Assembly: GCA_965249745.1 (NCBI GenBank)
Contig: OZ252252.1
Location: forward strand, 1,054,001-1,118,000
DNA length: 64,000 bases
DNA from: JANYHH01 sp965249745
GTDB lineage: Bacteria > Deinococcota > Deinococci > Deinococcales > JAAFIG01
Direction: 5' to 3'
A program made the position numbers and the translations under genes. A model generated the notes under the pieces. The model was not told the DNA's origin. It saw only the letters and a program-made list of their open reading frames with translations, and searched no databases. Each line of letters starts with the position of its first letter. The first letter of the stretch is position 1. This document shows positions 42,253 through 50,938 of this stretch, in pieces.

Positions 42253-43482
42253 TTGGCGATGATCGCCCCCTCGCTCCCGGCGAACGAAGCCGAGCGCCTG
42301 CTCGCCCTCGAGCGATACGAGACCGTGGACACCATGCCCGAGGCGTCGTTTGATCGCGTGGTGAATCTGGCGGCGCGGCTGCTAGAGGTACCGATCGCCC
42401 TGATTACGCTGATGGAACGCGACCGGCAGTGGTTCAAGGCCTGCTTTGGCACGGACCTCAGAGAGAACACGCGCGAGCTGAGTTTCTGTGGTCACACGAT
42501 TTTGTTAGATGCCCCGATGGTCGTCCCGGACGCGCTCTTGGATGAGCGCTTCCGCGATAACCCGGTCGTCACCGGGCTGGGTATTCGCTTCTACGCCGGG
42601 TTGCCGCTTCGCACCTCGGACGGGTTTAATATCGGGACGCTCTGCGTCTACGATTTCGCACCGCACCCAGAAGGGCTGAGTGACCAAGCGCTGCAAACCC
42701 TGACTGATCTGGCAGCCGTCGTCATGGACAACTTCGAGGCGCGCCGCGTGGCAAAACGTGCCGCCTCCGCTGAAGCCGAAATCCGCCAGCTCCACGAGGC
42801 CCAAAAACGCTTCGTGTCCGATGTCTCCCACGAGTTACGTGCGCCGCTGACCGGGATTCGCGGCAACCTGCAACTGCTGCGTCGCTACCCCGACATGAGT
42901 TCAGCCGAGAGCCGCACCGCCCTGGAAGAGACGGCTCGAGAGGCAGAGCGCTTGACGCGCTTGATCGCCAATCTGCTGGCGCTGGCTCGAGGTGAGGGTC
43001 TGGAACCGCGTTCCGAACGGTTGAAGCTCCACGAGGTCATCCGCGAGGCGTTCAACGATGCCAGACACCTGAGCGGTGACACGACTGTCGTCGAACTACG
43101 GCAACTGGATGCCGTGAACTTCACTGGGGACAGCGACGGCTTGAAACAGCTTGCCATCATCTTGCTGGACAACGCGATCAAGTACACCCCGGCGGGTGGG
43201 CGGATCAGTTTGGAACTGCGCGATCTGGGGGCAGAGGTGGAGCTTCGGGTTTCCGACACCGGGATCGGCATTCCCACCGACCGCCTGGAACGGGTATTCG
43301 ACCGCTTCTACCGCACCGCAGCCTCACGGGCCCGCGACCCTGGCGGCAGCGGCCTGGGCCTCTCTATTGCCCGGCAGATCGTCGAGGCGCACGGCGGGCG
43401 GATACGCCTCGAGAACGCACCGCAGCACGGCACGACGGCCGTAGTCAACTTGCCGCTGGTTGGGATGGCAGTTCCCGTCTGA
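42253..43482 (+). CDS. Soluble GAF-domain sensor histidine kinase
   Basis: 409 residues without transmembrane segments. A GAF domain occupies about residues 20-165 (RLLEVPIALITLMERDRQWFKACFG, FYAGLPLRTSDGFNIGTLCV). HisKA has SDVSHELRAPLTGIRG, with the phosphorylated His at about 197. The HATPase has LLDNAIKYTPAGG, VSDTGIGIPTDRLERVFDRF and GSGLGLSIA. It would sense a cytoplasmic small molecule or redox state. It lies 48 bp upstream of a PhoB-like regulator and may share that regulator with the second kinase. Confidence 0.92.
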   Translation: MAMIAPSLPANEAERLLALERYETVDTMPEASFDRVVNLAARLLEVPIALITLMERDRQWFKACFGTDLRENTRELSFCGHTILLDAPMVVPDALLDERFRDNPVVTGLGIRFYAGLPLRTSDGFNIGTLCVYDFAPHPEGLSDQALQTLTDLAAVVMDNFEARRVAKRAASAEAEIRQLHEAQKRFVSDVSHELRAPLTGIRGNLQLLRRYPDMSSAESRTALEETAREAERLTRLIANLLALARGEGLEPRSERLKLHEVIREAFNDARHLSGDTTVVELRQLDAVNFTGDSDGLKQLAIILLDNAIKYTPAGGRISLELRDLGAEVELRVSDTGIGIPTDRLERVFDRFYRTAASRARDPGGSGLGLSIARQIVEAHGGRIRLENAPQHGTTAVVNLPLVGMAVPV

Positions 43483-43530
43483 CCGCGCACCTGACAAACC
43501 CTTGACGAACCGGGCATGATACTTGTACCG

Positions 43531-44211
43531 ATGTCCACCGTCCTGCTAATAGAAGACGAGGTTTCCGTGCGCGAAGCGGTGCGCTTTCACTTGGAGCGGG
43601 CCGGGTACGCGGTGCGCGCCGCAGGTACGGCCCTCGAGGGTTGGGACGGCCTAGCGGGCGCGGACGCCGTGGTGCTCGACTGGATGTTGCCCGACGAATC
43701 CGGGCTGTCGTGGCTGAAACGTATGCGGGCCACGCAGTTCGCGCCGACCCCGGTGCTGATGCTGACCGCCAGAGCCTCCGAGGTGGACCGCGTGGAGGGC
43801 CTGGACGCGGGCGCGGACGATTACCTGACCAAACCCTTCAGCGCCGCCGAACTAGCCGCCAGGGTCCGCGCCCTGCTGCGTCGCAGCGGCGGAGAGCGCA
43901 CCAAGGGACTCGTGCGGGTCGGGAATCTGGAGTTGAACCTGGACGCGGGCAGTGCCGCCTACGCGGGCCGTGACCTGCACCTGACGCGCCGGGAGTTCGA
44001 TCTCCTGGCATTCATGGCCTCTCATCCAGGAAGGGTCTACTCGCGCCAGGAACTCCTGGACAAGGTCTGGGGTGTGGACTTCATCGGCGGCGAGCGGACC
44101 GTGGATCAGCACGTGACGCAACTCAGGGCGCACCTAGACGACGACCCGACCCACCCGGCGTACTTGGAGACCGTGCGCGGCAAGGGCTACCGAATGCGAG
44201 CGCAGGAGTGA
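43531..44211 (+). CDS. PhoB/OmpR-family response regulator
   Basis: About 226 residues from the ATG at 43531 (MSTVLLIEDEVSVREA); an in-frame upstream ATG at 43516 would add five residues. The receiver has IEDE, phosphoacceptor VVLDWMLPDESG and the Lys in YLTKPFSAAE. The winged-helix output domain contains LTRREFDLLAFMASHPGRVYSRQELLDKVWG and RTVDQHVTQLRAHL. It sits between two kinase genes and ahead of phoU, so control of phosphate-responsive genes is plausible. Confidence 0.92.
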   Translation: MSTVLLIEDEVSVREAVRFHLERAGYAVRAAGTALEGWDGLAGADAVVLDWMLPDESGLSWLKRMRATQFAPTPVLMLTARASEVDRVEGLDAGADDYLTKPFSAAELAARVRALLRRSGGERTKGLVRVGNLELNLDAGSAAYAGRDLHLTRREFDLLAFMASHPGRVYSRQELLDKVWGVDFIGGERTVDQHVTQLRAHLDDDPTHPAYLETVRGKGYRMRAQE

Positions 44212-44224
44212 AAGGAGCGGGTCC

Positions 44225-45148
44225 ATGCAACCGAGTCTAAAAACCGACGTGCTCGATTCGCTCTCCGAAGCCGTCGTCTGGCTCCGCGACGGCTGCGTGA
44301 CCAAGCTCAACCGTACCGCCGAGGAGTTATTTGTCATCCCCAGCGAACGCGCCTCGGGCCGGGCGGCGATTGAAATTCTGCGCAACTTTCGCTTGGAACA
44401 GGTCGCCCTGCGCGGCGGCGAAATAGAGTTGGAGCTGAGCGGCAAGATCCTGCGGGCCAAAGGTGTCGAGGGCGGCTTGGTCCTCGAAGATATCACCCAG
44501 CAGCGTCGCCGCGAATCCGAGCTGCGCGAGGTCGTGGCGGTTCTCTCGCACGAGTTCCGCACGCCCGTCGCAGCCGTGAAATCCCTTTTGGAGGCGCTGG
44601 CCTTGGAACCCCCGCAGGAGCAGCGCCAACGCTTCGTGGAACTTAGCCTGCAAGAGGTGGAACGCCTGGTGCGCTTGGTGGAGGACCTGACGGTCGGTTT
44701 TCGCCCGCAAGCCGAACGCACCTTCCCGATTCTCGAGGCCTTCGAGCGGGTGCAACGCCTGACGAGCGAGGAGTTCGAGCGGCGCAGCATCAGCTTGGAC
44801 GCGCACCTGGTCGGCGTGATCGTGCGCTGCGACCCGGACAAGCTGGTTCAGGTCTTCCTGAACCTGTTGGAAAACGCCGCCCGCCACGGCCCGAATCCGG
44901 GTACGATTCGCGTCACCGGAACCCTGGAGAACGGCTTCATGCGTGTGGGCGTGCTGGATCAGGGCGGGGCGCTCTCCGACTTCGAGCGCATCTTCGAGGC
45001 GCACCGTCGCGGGGCGCAATCACGCGGCAGCGGCATGGGTCTGTACGTGGTTCGCAGCATCGTCAACGCCTGGGGCGGACGCGTCACCGGGCGATACAAC
45101 AGCGATGCGGGCGGCAACGAGTTTCAGTTCACCGTACCCGCCGCCTAA
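44225..45148 (+). CDS. PhoR-like PAS sensor histidine kinase
   Basis: 307 residues, soluble. A PAS-like domain (about residues 1-85) has VLDSLSEAVVWLRDGCVTKLN and GGLVLEDITQQRR. HisKA has VVAVLSHEFRTPVAAVK with the phosphorylated His, and the HATPase has LLENAARHGPNPG and GSGMGLYVVRSI. It lacks the transmembrane anchor usual in PhoR. GGAGCGGGTCC precedes the ATG. Following the PhoB-like gene by 13 bp and preceding phoU, it probably forms the phosphate-sensing pair. Confidence 0.9.
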   Translation: MQPSLKTDVLDSLSEAVVWLRDGCVTKLNRTAEELFVIPSERASGRAAIEILRNFRLEQVALRGGEIELELSGKILRAKGVEGGLVLEDITQQRRRESELREVVAVLSHEFRTPVAAVKSLLEALALEPPQEQRQRFVELSLQEVERLVRLVEDLTVGFRPQAERTFPILEAFERVQRLTSEEFERRSISLDAHLVGVIVRCDPDKLVQVFLNLLENAARHGPNPGTIRVTGTLENGFMRVGVLDQGGALSDFERIFEAHRRGAQSRGSGMGLYVVRSIVNAWGGRVTGRYNSDAGGNEFQFTVPAA

Positions 45149-45285
45149 AGCGACCGCCCGACCAGGCAAAACAGACTCGAGACCGTAGACTGTAGTCAGC
45201 ATCAAAACCAATCCAAGAACGCACCCCAAAAACGGAACGAGCTGAGAACGGTCCATCGAACCTCTTTTCAGCAGCCAGGAGCTAC

Positions 45286-45951
45286 ATGAGAGAGGCACTC
45301 GAGCGCGATCTGCGCATCCTCAGCGCGGACTTCATCCGCATGATTTCCCAGGTCGGTGAACAGGTCAGCCTGTCTGGGCAGGTCTTGATGGACAGCAAAA
45401 TTGAATACGTCGAAGAGGTTCACGAGATGGACCGCCAGGTGGACGACCTGGAAGTCAAACTGGAAAGCGAGTGCCTGCGCGTGATCGCGCTGCACCAGCC
45501 GGTCGCCACCGACCTGCGCTTCGTGGCCGCGATTCTGAAATCCCTGAGCGATCTGGAACGCGTCGGCGATTACTCCGTTCACGTCGCCGACGATGCGCGC
45601 CTACTGGCAGACGAACCGCCATTAAAGCGTTACATCAACCTGGGGCAAATGATTCAAAAACTGAAAACCATGCTCGAGACGATTGCCCGTGCCTTCACCG
45701 AACGCGACGCAGCCGCCGCCCTGGAAGCCGCCCAGATGGACCAGGAGATAGACGACCTGTACGAGCAGATTCAACGCGAACTGGTCACCTACATGCTCGA
45801 GGACCCGCGCACGATCACCAAGGCGTTGGCGCTCCTGCGGGTTGGTCGGGCGCTGCAACGGATCGGGGATCACGTGGAGAACGTCTCGGATCGGTTGCGC
45901 TACTGGATGACCGGGGAGCGCGTGCCGAACGACCCACCGATGGCAGGCTAG
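45286..45951 (+). CDS. phoU: Phosphate signalling protein PhoU
   Basis: 221 residues, typical of PhoU: two homologous three-helix bundles. The metal-binding motif E/DxxxD-type occurs in VDDLEVKLESECLRVIALHQPVATDLR (residues about 46-72, shown partly) and in its repeat IDDLYEQIQRELVTYML. RIGDHVENVSDR closes the second bundle. GGAG lies 8 bp before the ATG. PhoU represses phosphate uptake and kinase output when phosphate is plentiful. Pst transporter genes are not in the window. Confidence 0.95.
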   Translation: MREALERDLRILSADFIRMISQVGEQVSLSGQVLMDSKIEYVEEVHEMDRQVDDLEVKLESECLRVIALHQPVATDLRFVAAILKSLSDLERVGDYSVHVADDARLLADEPPLKRYINLGQMIQKLKTMLETIARAFTERDAAAALEAAQMDQEIDDLYEQIQRELVTYMLEDPRTITKALALLRVGRALQRIGDHVENVSDRLRYWMTGERVPNDPPMAG

Positions 45952-45952
45952 G

Positions 45953-46507
45953 TCAACGCCCCGTCAGTTGGCTCGAGATTTCCTGGATCTCTTGGCTGAG
46001 GCGCTGTAACTCAGCGTGATTGCGGATCGCTTCCGCCGTCGCGCCCCGTCGTTCCAGCCACGCGGTTTTGAGACCATAAAGCATCCTGAGTTCCTCGAGC
46101 CTTGTGGACAGTGCGCCGCGCTTCAGGTCACTCTCGAGCGTCGAACGGTCTGGGGGAATGTCCCCATCGCTGTCCATCCCCAGCGCCTCGAGTTGATCTC
46201 GAGTCTGGCTCAATCGCTGCTGAGCCTTGGTGACTTCTTCTTTCGCCCAGTGATGCCAGTGTTCGCCCAGTTCCGGCAAGCCCAGCTCGTACTCCAAACG
46301 AGCCAGATACTTTTGCAGGTGCGCGTAGCGCTTTCCCAACGAGTCCGACGTTGGCTGATCTGGCAGCGACCGTTCAAATTCGTACCACTCTTTCAGTTCT
46401 GCCTCCGCGCTCCGATAAAACTTGAGTTCCGACGCGGTGGCATCCTGCCGTAACCTCTCGAGGGCAGCGAACTGCGCCTGGCAGGACTGCTCAGTTCGCT
46501 GATTCAT
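45953..46507 (-). CDS. Coiled-coil hypothetical protein
   Basis: 184 residues, almost entirely charged helix with heptad-like patterns (for example LQKYLARLEYELGLPELGEHW and KAQQRLSQTRDQLEALGM). There is no signal peptide or membrane segment. It is convergent with phoU. Its start codon lies inside the 3' end of the decayed thioredoxin gene, a former 4-bp-type operon overlap. No family recognised. Confidence 0.6.
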   Translation of the reverse strand: MNQRTEQSCQAQFAALERLRQDATASELKFYRSAEAELKEWYEFERSLPDQPTSDSLGKRYAHLQKYLARLEYELGLPELGEHWHHWAKEEVTKAQQRLSQTRDQLEALGMDSDGDIPPDRSTLESDLKRGALSTRLEELRMLYGLKTAWLERRGATAEAIRNHAELQRLSQEIQEISSQLTGR

Positions 46508-46820
46508 TCGTGCCGCCGCTCATGGGTGGGGTACAAATCTCAAGATGCTTCCCGATGCGCTCCTTATAGACCTGCTTCGGGTACGCCGCGTACAGGACTT
46601 CGACCGGCTCACCGTCGGCACGCCCAGCACCCGAAAGCGCAAGGCAATTCCAGGGGACTCGAGGACATCAATTTTGAGGAACCGCATCCTCCCCTCAAAC
46701 TCCTGCTCGAGTTCTGCTAGGGCGGGCGCAACGATTTTGCAGGGGCTTGTAATCCGGGGATGAGAACTGAACCACGCTCAGACCGTGTTGAATGCTTTCA
46801 GTCAGGGTTTGCTCGGTCAC
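46491..46820 (-). pseudogene. Frameshifted thioredoxin-family gene
   Basis: From GTG 46820 one frame gives SIQHGLSVVQFSSPDY. A shift then continues as SPCKIVAPALAELEQEF and RFLKIDVLESPGIALRFRVLGVPT, and a second shift gives DGEPVEVLYAAYPKQVYKE to the stop at 46491. This order (beta strand, xPCK active-site remnant, KxDVxExP, GVPT cis-Pro loop, DGEPV) is that of thioredoxin. The two frame breaks flank the active site and the cis-Pro, and only one Cys of CxxC is clear. At least two indels have inactivated the gene, unless the assembly is wrong. Confidence 0.75.
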
Positions 46821-46937
46821 AGTGTCTCACATTCTAAGCTATGACCTGCTTGAGACAACAAAATTGTTGAGGTGAAACAAACTCGAGGCGCATTTTACGA
46901 AGAGAAAAAGCGCCTCCAGCGGACGTGATGACCGATG

Positions 46938-47050
46938 CTACTTGGTTTGTGCTGCGAGTCGCTTCACAGCCTCGTTCAACACGTTGTCCTGACCCGTCGC
47001 ATATCCGCTCGAGAAATCAGTGATCGTGACATCCGGTGTGACTCGAGGGG
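46938..47050 (-). pseudogene. C-terminal remnant of an S41 peptidase gene
   Basis: The minus strand encodes RVTPDVTITDFSSGYATG then QDNVLNEAVKRLAAQTK and a stop. This is the typical end of S41/CtpA-type peptidases (xPDV...GxDxxLExA) and parallels the end of the intact gene at 47275 (QPDIKISLNATALASGRDDQLEAAIEDMK, in part). No homologous sequence precedes it. It is a leftover of a second S41 copy downstream of the intact gene. The rest of 46821-47274 shows no gene. Confidence 0.6.
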
Positions 47051-47274
47051 GGAGCCAGATCAAACAACAGATTTCTTGCAATGCTGCATAAATACTGTCC
47101 CTCACGCAGTCACCTTTGCTTTCAACTTTACGACTGGATTCATGGGATCGGGAACAAAAGAGTATTCTCGAGTCCCACTCGAGAATGCCTGGATGCGAGA
47201 ACGCAGTTTTGCAGGTGAGGGGTTTGATAATCGTGAACGTTACCCTGGCTTGGAATGAGCTTGAAAGTGAGTAC

Positions 47275-48543
47275 TTATTTCATGTCCTCTATTGCTGCTT
47301 CAAGTTGATCGTCCCTGCCACTAGCCAAAGCCGTCGCATTAAGAGAAATCTTGATGTCGGGTTGGATTTTTAGTTCTGCGATGTCACCATCGAGTTCAAA
47401 CTGCCGATGTGTAGACACATTGAGCATTGTTCCACTCGAAAGATAAAACGGATTCGCACTAACGCCGCCCCCACCGCGTGACGGTAGGCCAATGATGCGA
47501 GCACGTTTTACATGTTGCAACATCCCTGCGATGTTTTCGAGAGCGCTGAAGGTGCTTTCTGCAACGAGAACGCGTAATGGTTTATCCCAGAAAGCAGGTT
47601 TTCCCGTGAATAGAATTTCGTTTTTTTGGTCTGGTTGTGCATTTGTTTGATATGTTGAGACCCCGTTCGAATAGCTGTACGTAATGCTCTCTCCATTTTT
47701 GCCACGGTAGATGCGTCCCATAGTCTTAACGAAAGCGCCTACAATTTTGACTGCTGCGAACGGACTGCCACCATCGGCGAAACGGAGGTCGAGAATCATT
47801 CGTTTTACCCCGCGCTGGATGGCATCGAGAATTAATTGATGCACCGCTACGTCTGTAACGTCACTTGCAGCCACATTAGGAATTGCAATCATCACTGTCG
47901 TGGCATCAATATATCGCGCGCTAGGAGGCCAGCTTGTTTCTCTAACGGCTTGAAGATTCAACCTCTCTCGTGTTCCATCAACATGTCGAACAAGCATACC
48001 AATGGCTTCGGGACGTGATTCCGCTCGCTCGAGAGCATTATTAACTTCACTCGCTGTTCCGCTGACCCCGTTCACTTCAAGAACCTGATCCCCAAGTTGC
48101 GCTCGATTCGCCGCTGCGTTCGAACCAGGTTGCACAAAGCGGATCGTCACGGACGTATCATCCACCGCAGTCAAAAACCCGAAGCGCCGTGTGCGACGAC
48201 TCGAGCCAACAGGCTCTTGCTTAGTTTCAATGCCGCTATTCATCGTCCAGAGGCGAAAGTGTGGATCGCCAATAGAATCAATGCGTTCAGCGAGAATTTG
48301 TTCGGCGACATTCGGAAAGCATGGGTCAGGACATCGCCGATCCAGATCGTTCTGAACGTCTGCTTGCCAATGTGTTAGATCAACGTTGTAGGGATTGACG
48401 TATTTTTCATTAACGATGCTACGGATTTCGGAGAAAAGCTGTTGTTTAGGTGAGTCGCCAGCTATTCCTACACCGACAAGAAGCGCCACCCCTCCGAGAA
48501 GGGGCAGCCAAGAGTTATAGGAATGGCGACGTATCCTAACCAT
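47275..48543 (-). CDS. S41 peptidase with PDZ domain
   Basis: 422 residues from the ATG at 48543, which overlaps the peptide gene's stop; longer starts are possible. One N-terminal membrane or signal helix (WLPLLGGVALLVGVGIAG) is followed by a PDZ-type domain (FLTAVDDTSVTIRFVQPGSNA, LGDQVLEVNGVSG). The S41 catalytic domain has ILDLRFADGG and the Ser motif AESTFSALENIAGML. It is a periplasm-facing or extracytoplasmic serine protease that typically cleaves C-terminal tails. Being coupled to the four-Cys secreted peptide, it may process or degrade it. Confidence 0.85.
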   Translation of the reverse strand: MVRIRRHSYNSWLPLLGGVALLVGVGIAGDSPKQQLFSEIRSIVNEKYVNPYNVDLTHWQADVQNDLDRRCPDPCFPNVAEQILAERIDSIGDPHFRLWTMNSGIETKQEPVGSSRRTRRFGFLTAVDDTSVTIRFVQPGSNAAANRAQLGDQVLEVNGVSGTASEVNNALERAESRPEAIGMLVRHVDGTRERLNLQAVRETSWPPSARYIDATTVMIAIPNVAASDVTDVAVHQLILDAIQRGVKRMILDLRFADGGSPFAAVKIVGAFVKTMGRIYRGKNGESITYSYSNGVSTYQTNAQPDQKNEILFTGKPAFWDKPLRVLVAESTFSALENIAGMLQHVKRARIIGLPSRGGGGVSANPFYLSSGTMLNVSTHRQFELDGDIAELKIQPDIKISLNATALASGRDDQLEAAIEDMK

Positions 48544-48742
48544 TGCTTTTACGTGGTGCTGGGCATGGCTGTCCACGCTGACAGCGTTTTGGCGGCGGGT
48601 CACCTTCATAGCCAGGGTCAGTGCAGGTTGGTACACCAATGCAAGTTGCCAGCACGGTTGGTTGAGACGCTTGTGGCGTTGTGATCAATCCAATGCTAGA
48701 GATATAAATCAGACTCAGAACGACCGCTAAAAACTTTTTCAT
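48536..48742 (-). CDS. Secreted four-cysteine peptide
   Basis: 68 residues from the ATG at 48742 (GGGAGATGAA immediately upstream). The signal peptide is MKKFLAVVLSLIYISSIGL..., with likely cleavage near TTPQA|S at about residue 26. The mature 42 residues are Pro/Cys-rich with four cysteines (LATCIG, VPTCTD, KRCQRG, QPCPAP), allowing two disulfides. It begins 1 bp after the stop of the helical-repeat gene and overlaps the S41 protease start by 8 bp. Such strict coupling suggests the three products act together. A signalling or antimicrobial peptide is possible but unproven. Confidence 0.6.
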   Translation of the reverse strand: MKKFLAVVLSLIYISSIGLITTPQASQPTVLATCIGVPTCTDPGYEGDPPPKRCQRGQPCPAPRKSNG

Positions 48743-48743
48743 T

Positions 48744-50525
48744 TCATCTCCCTCTTCCAAACAGCAGTTTCCCTGCTGATACGGACGTTAATTCTCCATC
48801 CATAACGGAGGATAGGACTCGCTCGATCTGCTCAAGTTGAGTAATATGCTCCACTTTTTGTAGTTTTGGCACGAAGCCATAACGCCGCTTCAAATCTCGG
48901 CAGCTCTGCAAGAAGTGCTGCTTTTCAATCGCATCGGTGGATGCATCCCGAACTGCGAGTAGAATGAATGCTACGAATGCACCTGAAACAGGACGGAACC
49001 AGCAATTTCGACTGTGATAGGGCTTGAGCAATGCCTGCTGTAGAGCTTTTTGTTGTCCGCCGCCATCGCTTTTGAGAAAATCAGTGTCCCAATCAAATTG
49101 CTCGAGGACAAACCTAGCTGCTTGGATAGGCCTTAAGCCACTATTTCCATATACTTGGATAGGGCGGTGTCGAAGGTTGATGATGCAATTGGCCCCTGAA
49201 ATTGAAACAGCTTCTACAGCATGTCGCCATCTTGCAGTAATTGCGAGTGACAGCGGTGTTAAAACAGTGAGTTTTTCTGCAACTTGCGCTACGACGTATG
49301 GCTCCAACGATAACCAGTGCGCCACAACTCTTCGCGTCATGTCGGCGAGGTCACCAGCGGCAACGGGAAGCAAATGGCACAGCGTTTCCATGGCTACGTT
49401 AAAGCCGAAAATGCGGTAATAAATCGGGAGCGACTCCAACTCCGACACGGTTGGCAACCGACTATGGGCACTCCCATAATCCCCTAATCGTAAAGAAAAG
49501 TACGCGGACCAAATGCGTTGCAACTGCCTTTCCCAACCATGTGACGTACGTAGCAAATCGTCCATTGAGACTTGGGCCAGCTCGAGATATTGTTCGATTT
49601 CTTGCACTTTGTCAGGACGTGTCTGTTGAGCCAGCAGGAGATGCTCAATTGCATAATCGAAATACCTTGCTTGGGGAGCAATCTCCGATAGGTCGTTAGT
49701 ACCGGAATCTGTGGGCGGAAACCGCAATGTCCACTTGCGAAACAGGTCCGTTTTAGCTACTTGGGAATTAGATGTGTACAGATCGTAGTTGTCGAGGCAG
49801 CGTAGGGCTTCATTATCATCGCCTAGGGCAATTGCTACCTGAGATTTGGCGAATTGGGCACGTCCGGCCAACAGTTTTGTTGTTGATGGGTTTTCCAAGA
49901 CCCGCTCAATTTGCTTTTGTGCTTCCAACGCGTCGGCCTCGAAAAAGTAAATGCGTGACAACTGATATTGAGAGGTACTGACCAAGTATCTCAATCCAAC
50001 CACAGGAGCCAATAATTGAGCTTCAGCGGCGTGACGACGCGCTTCAGAAGGCTTTTCTGCTAGCAAAAACCCATCGGCTAAGATCGAATGAAGCCGGACC
50101 TCGATTTCAAGGGCAAAAGGCTCGATTGATTGCAACTGCTTGGTCTCAACAATCAAACCTTCGAGAACTGCCAAAAATGGTGTAGCAGCCACGCGTTGAG
50201 ATTCTGAATTTCGCCAAGCGGCAAGTGTTCCAAGAATCGCAAGTTGTGCCTTAGCCATAATTCGTACTAAGCCAATTCCATCTCGAAGAGCGCGTTCCGC
50301 TAACTCGCCAGACTGCTGAAAGTCAGTATTAGTAAGCAACATGGCAGCTCGCAAAGTAGCAATCGCCGAATCCTGGGTAGTAAGAATTCGGACGAGAGAC
50401 TCGCGTGGAATTTGGCAGATTTCGAGCTGCTCTCGATGCCAGTTTTCGTATAACTCTGGATTTTTTAAAAGGGCATCGTTCAACTCAAGCAATGAAATAC
50501 TTGAACTACCCGCTCGAATTTCCAT
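48744..50525 (-). CDS. Helical-repeat (TPR-like) protein
   Basis: About 593 residues from the ATG at 50525 (MEIRAGSSSISLLELND); an upstream ATG would add 11. The sequence is a series of alpha-hairpins of TPR character (AERALRDGIGLVRIMAKAQLA, ARRHAAEAQLLAPVVGLRYL, AQFAKSQVAIALGDDNEALR). There is no signal peptide or membrane helix, and I cannot find a helix-turn-helix. TPR-like proteins encoded with small secreted peptides often act as intracellular peptide receptors (as in RRNPP regulators), but those carry an HTH. Function is therefore open. It is the first gene of the peptide/S41 operon. Confidence 0.65.
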   Translation of the reverse strand: MEIRAGSSSISLLELNDALLKNPELYENWHREQLEICQIPRESLVRILTTQDSAIATLRAAMLLTNTDFQQSGELAERALRDGIGLVRIMAKAQLAILGTLAAWRNSESQRVAATPFLAVLEGLIVETKQLQSIEPFALEIEVRLHSILADGFLLAEKPSEARRHAAEAQLLAPVVGLRYLVSTSQYQLSRIYFFEADALEAQKQIERVLENPSTTKLLAGRAQFAKSQVAIALGDDNEALRCLDNYDLYTSNSQVAKTDLFRKWTLRFPPTDSGTNDLSEIAPQARYFDYAIEHLLLAQQTRPDKVQEIEQYLELAQVSMDDLLRTSHGWERQLQRIWSAYFSLRLGDYGSAHSRLPTVSELESLPIYYRIFGFNVAMETLCHLLPVAAGDLADMTRRVVAHWLSLEPYVVAQVAEKLTVLTPLSLAITARWRHAVEAVSISGANCIINLRHRPIQVYGNSGLRPIQAARFVLEQFDWDTDFLKSDGGGQQKALQQALLKPYHSRNCWFRPVSGAFVAFILLAVRDASTDAIEKQHFLQSCRDLKRRYGFVPKLQKVEHITQLEQIERVLSSVMDGELTSVSAGKLLFGRGR

Positions 50526-50568
50526 ACGTTCACCCCACAGAAGAGTACAACAGTCCACTTTTATAATT

Positions 50569-50586
50569 TCGACACTTTTCCGACAC
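50569..50586 (-). promoter_or_regulatory. GTGTC direct-repeat site, minus orientation
   Basis: Read on the minus strand: GTGTCGGAAAAGTGTCGA, two GTGTC boxes exactly 11 bp apart, about 44 bp upstream of the helical-repeat gene start. The same motif with the same spacing occurs in the other orientation at 50721-50738. An 11-bp repeat places both boxes on one face of the helix, as for tandem binding of a response-regulator-type protein. Confidence 0.55.
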
Positions 50587-50720
50587 TTCAGAAACGCAGA
50601 GCTAGCATTCGCGGCGTGCGATACAAACTATTTTACCCTTCACTAACAAAGCGTTTTGGCGCACATCGTTACGAAGAATTAATAGGATTTCTGTAAAAAT
50701 TGCTGCGTGCCCTCAGAAAA

Positions 50721-50738
50721 GTGTCAGAGGGGTGTCGA
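50721..50738 (+). promoter_or_regulatory. GTGTC direct-repeat site, plus orientation
   Basis: GTGTCAGAGGGGTGTCGA, with boxes 11 bp apart, is oriented towards the LuxR-type regulator at 50939. It overlaps an inverted repeat CAGAGGGG...CCCCTCTG (50726-50758). The rest of 50559-50938 is AT-rich non-coding divergent promoter DNA. Confidence 0.55.
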
Positions 50739-50938
50739 GTGAACGGCTGTCCCCTCTGTTACTGTTTCTCAATAGTTGATTCACCTCACTACTTTTTACA
50801 GATCCATAAGACACTATCAGTGGTGAATTACTTGGGGTTTTGTCAGTTGACGTGTTGTTTGATTGTCTGGCGCAAGATTGCTTTACTTATCGGATAGGCT
50901 CTAAATATCTGGTCAGGTCGTAACGGGAGAAACAAATT

